A DNA stretch of 64,000 nucleotides from Bacillota bacterium. Its GTDB lineage: Bacteria > Bacillota > Clostridia > Lachnospirales > Lachnospiraceae. Shown here piece after piece: positions 54,518 to 61,793 of the stretch. The stretch is taken from the NCBI GenBank assembly GCA_023437365.1, contig JAEZGK010000035.1, positions 62,001 to 126,000 of the forward strand, in the 5' to 3' direction. Position numbers and translations under genes: made by a program. The notes beneath the pieces were generated by a model, which searched no databases, had not been told where the DNA came from, and saw nothing but the letters and a program-made list of their open reading frames with translations. Position 1 is the stretch's first letter. Every line of letters starts with the position of its first letter.

Positions 54518-55876
54518 ATGAGTAATAATTTTCTGAAACAAAACAACGAACAAAGACGTAATTTAATACTAAACGGACCGGTATCTACGACAATTCTGCT
54601 GCTTTCAGTACCCACGCTTATGTTGGGACTGGTCCAATCCGTCATTCCTGTAATTGACGGCCTCTTTCTCAATAATTATGCCGGCACTGTTGCTGCAAGT
54701 GCTGTCACTTATTGTGTTCCGATTGTCAATATCACAACTGCACTGGCACAGGGCTTGAGCGTGGCAGGTATGGCGGTGATTGGGCAATCTAATGGAAAGG
54801 GCAATTTTGATGCCAGCCGTCGAATCTCAATTCAACTGATCGTTTTTTCCTTTCTCCTTGGTTTTATTTTAGCTCCGCTTCTGATCGCCCTTGCCTTCCC
54901 TGTTTCCTCCTATGTTAATGCTGAGATTTCACATGATGTTTTCGTATATCTTGCCCTGAATGCCGCCGTGATCCCTTTTTCCTTTATGGAGTCCATCTAC
55001 AATGCTATAAAGAACGCACAGGGAAAGCCTGAGGATACTTTTGTGCGCATGATTATCATGCTTATATTTAAGATTCTCTTCAGTGCACTATTCATTGCTG
55101 TTTTCCACTGGGGACTGGTCGGTTCGGTTATGGCATCCCTGGCCTCCAATATACTGATCACCGTATGGATGTATTATGAGCTGTTTATCAAAGCCGACGG
55201 TGACCGCTTTACCATGGTAGGCTTCCGGTTTGATAAACAGATCATCAAAAATTTGATCCACATCGGGTTTCCTTCCATGCTCTCCAGCGTAATGCTGAAT
55301 CTTGGCTTCTTTCTAATCAACAATGAAGTCGAAAAATATGGCCCTATTGTCCTAAACGGACAGGGAATAGCCAGCAGCATCACCTCTGTCTGTTTTATCC
55401 TTCCCTCCTCCTTTGGTTCCTCTGTCACCACCATGGTCAGCATGAATATTGGAGCCAAACAGGTGGATAAGGCAAAGAAGTCTTGCCTCATCGGATGTAT
55501 CATCAGCGCAATTACTGCGGCAATTTTAATTGCAATCATTGTTCCTCTATCCTCAAGGCTTACGATCCTCTTCACCCGTGATGCCGAGGTACTTGCCGTA
55601 GCGAATCGTGCCCTTCACATCTATACCTATTCCGTAATAGGTTTTGGTATCTGCATGGTTCAGCAGGGTGCCTTCATCGGTCTGGGTCGGACCCGTATCA
55701 CACTGGTGCTCAGTATACTTCGTATCTGGCTCCTTCGATATGTATTTATACTGGCTACCCAACATTATCTCAGTTTTTACTCGGTATTCTGGGGTAATCT
55801 GTTCTCAAACTACATAGCAGCGCTGATTACAACGATTATGATTGTAAGAATAAAGTGGATTTCTGATTCAGATTAA
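54518..55876 (+). CDS. MATE-family efflux transporter
   Basis: 452 residues, twelve helices. SVPTLMLGLVQSVIPVIDGLFLNNYAGTVAASAV and GFPSMLSSVMLNLGFFLINNEV mark the two halves of a MATE exporter. It differs clearly from the MATE protein at 40132-41499. AGGTGA precedes the ATG. It is transcribed away from the GTPase-nuclease gene. Substrate unknown. Confidence 0.88.
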   Translation: MSNNFLKQNNEQRRNLILNGPVSTTILLLSVPTLMLGLVQSVIPVIDGLFLNNYAGTVAASAVTYCVPIVNITTALAQGLSVAGMAVIGQSNGKGNFDASRRISIQLIVFSFLLGFILAPLLIALAFPVSSYVNAEISHDVFVYLALNAAVIPFSFMESIYNAIKNAQGKPEDTFVRMIIMLIFKILFSALFIAVFHWGLVGSVMASLASNILITVWMYYELFIKADGDRFTMVGFRFDKQIIKNLIHIGFPSMLSSVMLNLGFFLINNEVEKYGPIVLNGQGIASSITSVCFILPSSFGSSVTTMVSMNIGAKQVDKAKKSCLIGCIISAITAAILIAIIVPLSSRLTILFTRDAEVLAVANRALHIYTYSVIGFGICMVQQGAFIGLGRTRITLVLSILRIWLLRYVFILATQHYLSFYSVFWGNLFSNYIAALITTIMIVRIKWISDSD

Positions 55877-55989
55877 TGAGAATTCATCTGAGCTCATCCG
55901 ATTGATATTGACTAATCCCCCTACTCATGATATTTTCAGAATATGATATCTGGAAACGATTGTCAGATAAATATTGGGAGGTCTATCTC

Positions 55990-56820
55990 ATGGCAGAACA
56001 ATTGAAATATCAAGCTGATATTGCAGCAATCCTGGAAAGACGCTACGACAATGGGGGAGATTATTGGGCTACTCCCGACAAGCGTCTAATGAAGGGCAGC
56101 CCCTTTACTACACTTGATTGTGCATTCATGCTTACCGAATTAGGCATAGACTGTTCGGAGACTGTTTTGAAGGAGACCGCAGAGCTAATCCTAAGCTGTT
56201 GGTGTGAGGACGGACGTTTCAAGGTATATCCGAAGGGTGGAATTTATCCGTGTCATACGATTAATGCTTCCAGAACACTCTGTTATTTGGGATACGCTTC
56301 TGATTCACGTTTAAAAACAACCTTTGATCATCTTCTGCAAATCCAGCACAGTGATGGTGGCTGGCGCTGTAATAAATTTTTCTTCGGTAGGGGACCCGAG
56401 ACAGAATACTCTAATCCCGGCCCTACCTTAACTGCATTGGATGCATTTCGTTTTACCCCATTACCGAATAACTCAGAAGCTCTTGATCATGCAGTAGAAT
56501 TTCTGCTTCACCATTGGGAGACTCGTATTCCTCTTGGCCCCTGCCATTATGGAATTGGTACGCTCTTCTTTCAGGTAAGCTATCCCTTCGGTCATTACAA
56601 CCTATTTTTTTATGTCTATGTCCTGTCCTTTTACGATAAGGCAAAGAAAGACCCGAGGTTTCTCGAAGCACTCGGGGTCTTGAAGAGCAAATTACGGGAT
56701 GGAAGAATTATCTCAGAACGTCCCAATCAGAAGCTTGCAGGATTTACCTTCTGTAAGAAGGGCGAGCCTAGCGAACTGGGTACAAAGCGTTATGAGGAAA
56801 TATTAAACAACTTATCATAA
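55990..56820 (+). CDS. Prenyltransferase/terpene cyclase-like alpha-toroid protein
   Basis: 276 residues. The repeated helical pattern (FTTLDCAFMLTELG, SRTLCYLGYASD, LLQIQHSDGGWRC, PTLTALDAFRFTPLP) resembles the prenyltransferase beta/squalene cyclase alpha-alpha toroid, including a QxxDGGW repeat. No DxDD motif of cyclases is seen, so a catalytic cyclase is unlikely; several histidine and cysteine residues (CHTIN, CHYGIG) could bind zinc. The ATG at 55990 has GGGAGG eight bases upstream. Function unknown; it lies downstream of the MATE gene. Confidence 0.75.
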   Translation: MAEQLKYQADIAAILERRYDNGGDYWATPDKRLMKGSPFTTLDCAFMLTELGIDCSETVLKETAELILSCWCEDGRFKVYPKGGIYPCHTINASRTLCYLGYASDSRLKTTFDHLLQIQHSDGGWRCNKFFFGRGPETEYSNPGPTLTALDAFRFTPLPNNSEALDHAVEFLLHHWETRIPLGPCHYGIGTLFFQVSYPFGHYNLFFYVYVLSFYDKAKKDPRFLEALGVLKSKLRDGRIISERPNQKLAGFTFCKKGEPSELGTKRYEEILNNLS

Positions 56821-56957
56821 TCAAATAAATGATACTTGAAAAGCTGTTTCATCGTTCTTAACAGGGCTGCAAGCGCATGCCTGCAGCTGATCGGTTCAAT
56901 TATTGCAAAGAAGATACCATAGGATCGATCAATCATGGTAATTATATATATCACCCT

Positions 56958-57383
56958 TTACGACAGAAACTTGTAATCAATTGTAACCTCAACATTATTT
57001 TTGATAGCAAGCCAAACCGGTGAAATTCGCTCTGCTTCCTCAATCGCCTTTCGAACATCTTCTTCCTTCACACCGTCAGAATTCAAGGTGATTACTGCAT
57101 TTATTTTTTCGAGTGTGAGTGGATTCATTCTTCGGATTGCATCCGCTCTCATCTCATAATGAGTAACCGTATTTCCCATTCTTCGCAGTAGAGCCTTAAT
57201 TGCCGTGCTTACACATCCTGCAAAGCTAATCGTCAAGGCTTCCAATCCCAAATATCCCTCATCATCTCCAAGTGGGGGTGGACAGTCAAAGATCACTGCC
57301 TGTTTCGGCCGAAGGTTCGAAGCCGCACGAAATTTTACCCTTTCATTCTCCATTCTTAAATCCACATAAAGTTCATTACTCAT
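56958..57383 (-). CDS. OsmC-family protein
   Basis: 141 residues. PLGDDEGYLGLEALTISFAGCVSTAIKALLRRMG carries the conserved cysteine of OsmC/Ohr peroxidases; the second cysteine usually found in peroxidase-active members, in the later helix, is not evident (ERISPVWLAIKNN), so thiol-peroxidase activity is uncertain. AGGAGG precedes the ATG. It lies 58 bases after the sigma-factor gene and may be cotranscribed. Confidence 0.85.
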   Translation of the reverse strand: MSNELYVDLRMENERVKFRAASNLRPKQAVIFDCPPPLGDDEGYLGLEALTISFAGCVSTAIKALLRRMGNTVTHYEMRADAIRRMNPLTLEKINAVITLNSDGVKEEDVRKAIEEAERISPVWLAIKNNVEVTIDYKFLS

Positions 57384-57441
57384 TGTTAAATATCCTCCTA
57401 TATTTGTTATATCAGGTTAGACACTTAACCATAGTAAATGG

Positions 57442-58221
57442 TTACAATATTTCTGCAACTCGTCTTAATTTTTCTATAAACTCTTCTTTTGAAATTTTGG
57501 CTTGTACATAGTATAAGTATTCTATTTTATGTATGGTATCCATATTTTTAAAATACGCTTGTTTTAAATTCTCTGATTTCATCTGATGATAGCTTTCTGG
57601 TATCGGTAAATGATGATCATTCATATATTTGATCCATAGATGGCATTTACAGGGCTTCGCAGGGTCTATCAGATTGCATCGCATTTCGAACATCTCCTGT
57701 AATTTCTTTCTGCCTCTATGAAGCGTTACTTTTACGTTATCCAAAGAAATATCCAGAATTTCTGCAAGGTCATGGTTATCTAAATCAAGAAGGTTCTTAA
57801 AAAGGAAACATACCCTTTGTCTTCTGGGGATACATTTCAGAAAGCCCTGCAGACATTTCTCACGCATTTCTTCAACAATCAGATTATCCTCCAGATTCGG
57901 TACAAATTCAAGACTATTCAGGAATTCGCTCTCACTAACGCCGAGTTCTTCTGTAATTCGTATCAACGGTAGCTTTTTGATATATTCGAAATACCGATAA
58001 CTTTCATTAATTACAATCCGGTATACCCATGTGTACAGCTTAGCATTCCCCTTAAATTTATCGAGGTTTTGATATGCCTTAATGAAAGAATCCTGAAGTA
58101 TATCCTCTGTATTCTGATGGTTACCGGTCATTCGAAAGACACAGGCATACAGCTTTGAATAATTCTCCGTATAAAGATCGACAAGCTTCTTACATAGTTC
58201 CTCATGATTGCTCTCTTCCAT
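57442..58221 (-). CDS. ECF-type sigma-70 family factor with C-terminal extension
   Basis: 259 residues, longer than a usual ECF factor (about 180). Region 2 is FRMTGNHQNTEDILQDSFIKAYQNLDKF with TWVYRIVINESYRYF; region 4 is DLDNHDLAEILDISLDNVKVTLHRGRKKLQ. The last 75 residues contain RCNLIDPAKPCKCHLW, a cysteine cluster that could sense redox or metal in place of a separate anti-sigma factor; none is encoded nearby. GGGGGG precedes the ATG at 58221. A link to the following osmC gene is inferred from position. Confidence 0.85.
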   Translation of the reverse strand: MEESNHEELCKKLVDLYTENYSKLYACVFRMTGNHQNTEDILQDSFIKAYQNLDKFKGNAKLYTWVYRIVINESYRYFEYIKKLPLIRITEELGVSESEFLNSLEFVPNLEDNLIVEEMREKCLQGFLKCIPRRQRVCFLFKNLLDLDNHDLAEILDISLDNVKVTLHRGRKKLQEMFEMRCNLIDPAKPCKCHLWIKYMNDHHLPIPESYHQMKSENLKQAYFKNMDTIHKIEYLYYVQAKISKEEFIEKLRRVAEIL

Positions 58222-58339
58222 GACAGACCCCCCTGTATATTTCATACTCTGTGTACTCTCTGTTCACCTGTGTATCTTCCTCTTCCTCGCTATCCGTTGC
58301 AGAAGTACAGTCAAGAACTCAAAGTGACTGTGTGAAGCT

Positions 58340-58984
58340 TTACATCCTTCTGTTATCAGTCGTATTGCTATATCTAAACAGTGCTATGCAAACCCCTGCT
58401 GTGAGTATAGCTGCAACTATCGCTTCCGGTAATCCATTTACAATAATGATTGTAAAAATTGCTTTATAAATTGCTTCAATCGCAAGATTAAAAGTCTTTC
58501 CATATGCGTCTCGAAAAAGGAAATATATTAAATTCATCACTAGTATGGTGTTTGTCATGGAACCGGCAATTCCGGCAATACCAAGGCAGAAAATTTCTCC
58601 CTTACCCTTCGAGAGCTTATGAAAAAATTTATAAATATAATAGGGAACGACGCCAACCAAAATCCTGGGAAGGAAAGCAACGAGGAGTGCTGTCCAGCTT
58701 CCGCTGTCCGATCCGGGTACTGCGATTGCCGGTGAAAATGCAAAGGATAAAAGTGTTGGTGCAAATGTATTGTTATATAGGCTTGTAAGGCCAAATACCG
58801 CTCCCAAACCAGATCCGATTTTTGGGCCCAGTAATATGGAACCTATAATTACCGGAACATGAATAATTGTGGCTTTTATGATTGGCAGTTGTATGTACCC
58901 GATCGGAGTAAAATTCAAAAGTATGATTACTCCTCCCAGCAGAGCTGAAAGCACCATTTTCCTTGTATTACTATTTAAATTCAT
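58340..58984 (-). CDS. ECF transporter S component, probably for pantothenate (PanT-like)
   Basis: 214 residues with six hydrophobic segments. The N-terminal half (VLSALLGGVIILLNFTPIGYIQLPIIKATIIHVPVIIG) is typical of energy-coupling-factor S components, which bind the vitamin and use a shared EcfAAT module encoded elsewhere. Last gene of the coaBCX operon, overlapping coaX by 14 bases; this context, also known from streptococci, points to pantothenate. AAGGGGG precedes the ATG. Confidence 0.85.
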   Translation of the reverse strand: MNLNSNTRKMVLSALLGGVIILLNFTPIGYIQLPIIKATIIHVPVIIGSILLGPKIGSGLGAVFGLTSLYNNTFAPTLLSFAFSPAIAVPGSDSGSWTALLVAFLPRILVGVVPYYIYKFFHKLSKGKGEIFCLGIAGIAGSMTNTILVMNLIYFLFRDAYGKTFNLAIEAIYKAIFTIIIVNGLPEAIVAAILTAGVCIALFRYSNTTDNRRM

Positions 58985-59765
58985 AAAGCTCCCCCTTAGA
59001 TTTGTTTTGAATTATTTCTGTATAAATCATAGCCAAGCCTTCCAGCAGCAAAACAGGCTCATACTGAAACGGTAAGGTACAATATGGTATTATAGCCTCT
59101 GAATTTCCGCCGGTCAGGATAACAGGTGTATCAGCCTCTAGTTCATCTTGTATGCGCCGCACTAAGCCCTCAATTAAAGCGGCTGTTCCATAAATGGCAC
59201 CAGACAGCATGCATTCTGTTGTATTTTTGCCGATTACATTTTTCGGATTAGTAAGAGCTACCGTGTTAAGCTGTGAGGTCCGTGCCGCCAGTGCTTGCAT
59301 TCCTGTCATCACACCGGGTAAAATGACACCTCCTGCAAATGCCCCTGATTGGTTGATTACATTCATTGTTGTTGCCGTTCCGTAGTCAACCACAATGAAA
59401 GGTGGTTGATATTTCTTAAGTGCTGCTTTACAACACAATAACCGATCCGATCCCAATATCCCAGAGTACTCCGAACGGTCAAGTCCCCAATCTGTACTAT
59501 CTGAGATCAGTATCGGCTCGATCGAAAAAAAATGCTGAAGCACTTCCATAAACAATGGTGTCTTCTCCGGAACCACGGAGGACAGAGCCACTCCTTCCAT
59601 CTGTTCCATAGACAAATGAAATTTCTCCATTAGCGACAGGCATAGCTTTTCGATACAATGTCGATCTGATAATGCTATCATCGGGAAACGTTCCGTAGCA
59701 ATCATTTTGGTATGATATATACCATAAGTCAAATTAGTGTTTCCGATATTAGCCAAAAGAATCAT
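58971..59765 (-). CDS. coaX: Type III pantothenate kinase-like protein
   Basis: Expected to phosphorylate pantothenate, first step to coenzyme A. 264 residues. GILGSDRLLCCKAA contains the catalytic aspartate of the GxDR motif, and ILPGVMTGMQALAARTSQL is conserved. Two other positions differ: LLANIGNTN has Asn6 where most have Asp (DxGNT), and VVDYGTATTMN ends in Asn where the family usually has Asp. The ATG overlaps the coaC stop. Activity is likely but not assured by sequence. Confidence 0.85.
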   Translation of the reverse strand: MILLANIGNTNLTYGIYHTKMIATERFPMIALSDRHCIEKLCLSLMEKFHLSMEQMEGVALSSVVPEKTPLFMEVLQHFFSIEPILISDSTDWGLDRSEYSGILGSDRLLCCKAALKKYQPPFIVVDYGTATTMNVINQSGAFAGGVILPGVMTGMQALAARTSQLNTVALTNPKNVIGKNTTECMLSGAIYGTAALIEGLVRRIQDELEADTPVILTGGNSEAIIPYCTLPFQYEPVLLLEGLAMIYTEIIQNKSKGELYEFK

Positions 59766-60316
59766 TGCTTCTCCCCTAAACTTTCTATCACGATTCTGAT
59801 TATGTCATCTACCTCGGCCAGTGCACCCTTCCCGATCTCTCCATCTGCTAATCTTGCCTCCCTTGGTTCAATAAATTGATAACCATACTTTTCTAATTTA
59901 TGAATATTCTCCTGAACTATGGGATTTTCATACATTCTTGTGTTCATCGCAGGAGCAATCCACCTGGGAATATCTTTGATTGCAAGTGCTATAGAGGATA
60001 GTAAATCATCCCCTATTCCGTTTGCTATTTTCCCAATGATATTGGCGGTTGCCGGAGCAATCAGAAACAGGTCGGCTTTCTTGGACAATGAAATATGCCT
60101 AACCTCCCTTGGATAATCCACTTCAAACAACTCACAATTAATCCTGTTTTTTGATAGGGTCTGCAGGGTTAAAGGTGTAATAAACTCCATGCTGCCCTTG
60201 GTCATGATTACGTCAACATGATAGCCTGCCTTTGTCAGTATGTTTGTGATATCGGCAGCCTTATATGCGGCGATGCTTCCGGTGACTCCTAAGACTATAT
60301 TTTTCATTTTTGGCAT
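59762..60316 (-). CDS. coaC: Phosphopantothenoylcysteine decarboxylase (stand-alone CoaC)
   Basis: FMN-dependent decarboxylation to 4'-phosphopantetheine. 184 residues, the size of a stand-alone CoaC. LGVTGSIAAYKAADI is the FMN-binding start, H in RHISLSKKAD the active-site histidine, and APAMNTRMYENP the substrate-binding motif. It overlaps coaB by 13 bases and coaX by four, so all are translated from one message. Confidence 0.93.
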   Translation of the reverse strand: MPKMKNIVLGVTGSIAAYKAADITNILTKAGYHVDVIMTKGSMEFITPLTLQTLSKNRINCELFEVDYPREVRHISLSKKADLFLIAPATANIIGKIANGIGDDLLSSIALAIKDIPRWIAPAMNTRMYENPIVQENIHKLEKYGYQFIEPREARLADGEIGKGALAEVDDIIRIVIESLGEKQ

Positions 60317-61083
60317 CTCCCCTCGATAGTCTGAATTACACTTCTTGAAATCGCATTCGCTATTTCTTGCTTTGTATATAGGTATTGAATCGTTTGATCT
60401 GTTCCCAGGAGAATTCCGGCATGGTGATCCGCATCAATATTTCTTTTATCATTTGCCAGTACAAAATCACATTTATTCTCATTCATAAGCTTTCTTGCAG
60501 CCTGTAATAAATCACTTACCTTCGCTCCGGCAAGCAGCTTAAACCCAACCAAAACAGCCTTCGGTTGAAGCTGTTTGAACATTCTGATTATCTTCGGTGT
60601 TTTTTCCAGGCATAGAAATAATCGCGCAATGTCCGAGGATATTTTCGCTGAACTCTGATGACCGGTATATTCCGATAACGCTTGATGAAGCCGGGATAGT
60701 AAGTGCTCCTGAATACTGATATCTGTATTGTTTTCCATTAGGCTATTCGCCAGGAATTGCTCCAGTTCTTCACTTGCAGCACTGTATTTTACAGTGTAAT
60801 CACTTATTGCCATAGCATGGATAATTGCATCAAAGACCTGCTCCTGAAGGAGCTTTTCTAAAGCAATCTTTAAATTTTGTACATTATCGATGCGTAAAAC
60901 TTCTGCCCTAGAGTTTTGCGGTGTAAGAGCATCCTCGGAGCAGAGGTAGGTAACAGCGATACCCTCTATGTTCAACAAAGTGTCAGCAATTAAGCTCCCC
61001 AGTCGTCCTGTAGCCATATTGCTAATTTTTCTCACCTCATCGATTTTCTCCGAGGTTCCGCCAGACGTTATTAGTATATTCAT
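60304..61083 (-). CDS. coaB: Phosphopantothenate-cysteine ligase (stand-alone CoaB)
   Basis: Joins cysteine to 4'-phosphopantothenate using a nucleotide triphosphate. 259 residues. TSGGTSEKIDEVRKISNMATGRLG is the nucleotide-binding start, VGFKLLAG and CDFVLANDK match later motifs. In most bacteria CoaB and CoaC are fused; here they are separate with coaB first, as in some Firmicutes. GGAAAGGA precedes the ATG, 16 bases after the TetR stop. Confidence 0.92.
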   Translation of the reverse strand: MNILITSGGTSEKIDEVRKISNMATGRLGSLIADTLLNIEGIAVTYLCSEDALTPQNSRAEVLRIDNVQNLKIALEKLLQEQVFDAIIHAMAISDYTVKYSAASEELEQFLANSLMENNTDISIQEHLLSRLHQALSEYTGHQSSAKISSDIARLFLCLEKTPKIIRMFKQLQPKAVLVGFKLLAGAKVSDLLQAARKLMNENKCDFVLANDKRNIDADHHAGILLGTDQTIQYLYTKQEIANAISRSVIQTIEGRCQK

Positions 61084-61099
61084 GTCAAAATCCTTTCCG

Positions 61100-61690
61100 T
61101 TAATTGAAGAGTTCCGAATAGATCATACGTTTGCATACCTCCAGCTGTTCCTCGGCTAAATCTTCCGATATTCCACTAGACACCGCCTTGGAACGTAAGC
61201 CCTCCATGATATACATGATAGAGTTTGCTAAACAATCTATATTCTTTGTATTAATTGAGTTGCTTGATACGCCGAATTTCAATAGTTCAAGTATAATATT
61301 TTTGTTGTTCATAAACTGCTCCGTATAAAAGTCTCTATTGGACTGTTCTTTATGACTAAAGCAGAATTCGATCATTGCGGCAAAAAGGCTTTGATCCATA
61401 TTCAATAGCTTTTCCTTCTGTTCAGAGAAAAAAGCATCGATTAATTGATGAAAATCTTCGCTATCCTCAATGCTTCTTTTAACTCCTTCAATTTTGGTAT
61501 GATTATGTCTCTTAACAACTTCAACAAAAATTTCACCTACTGACAAAAAATATAGATAAATTCCGCCCCTGCTGATATTGCACGCTTCGATAATATCCTT
61601 CATGGTAACTCGATTAAAGCCCTTACAGATAAAAACTTGCTTGGCTTTTTCCAGAATAAGTTCTCTTTTTATACTGGATTTAGACTCCAT
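61100..61690 (-). CDS. TetR-family regulator, probable repressor of the CoA operon
   Basis: 196 residues. The N-terminal helix-turn-helix is LEKAKQVFICKGFNRVTMKDIIEACNISRGGIYLYF; the C-terminal ligand domain is helical and unassigned. The ATG at 61690 follows GGGAGG. It is first in the operon before coaB, and its promoter contains two copies of an ATGACACGCGT operator. A CoA-pathway intermediate or acyl-CoA is a reasonable ligand, by inference only. Confidence 0.85.
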   Translation of the reverse strand: MESKSSIKRELILEKAKQVFICKGFNRVTMKDIIEACNISRGGIYLYFLSVGEIFVEVVKRHNHTKIEGVKRSIEDSEDFHQLIDAFFSEQKEKLLNMDQSLFAAMIEFCFSHKEQSNRDFYTEQFMNNKNIILELLKFGVSSNSINTKNIDCLANSIMYIMEGLRSKAVSSGISEDLAEEQLEVCKRMIYSELFN

Positions 61691-61730
61691 ATTCACCCTC
61701 CCTAAGTCTTTAATTGTTAAACAATGGAAT

Positions 61731-61779
61731 ATGACACGCGTGTCATTGGAATTATATTCCACGCGTGTCATATTGTCAA
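61731..61779 (-). promoter_or_regulatory. Promoter and TetR operators of the tetR-coaBCX operon
   Basis: TTGACA (61779-61774), 17-base spacer and TATAAT (61756-61751) on the minus strand. The perfect palindrome ATGACACGCGTGTCAT lies just after the -10 box (61731-61746) and a second near-copy, ATATGACACGCGT, fills the spacer (61761-61773). Placement on both sides of the -10 box suggests repression. Confidence 0.85.
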
Positions 61780-61793
61780 CAAATTTATTTCAA

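Noticed and set aside
56821..56957. Terminator between the convergent prenyltransferase-like and osmC genes
   Set aside because: GCTGCA/TGCAGC pairing is short and no T-run follows on either strand, so it was not listed.
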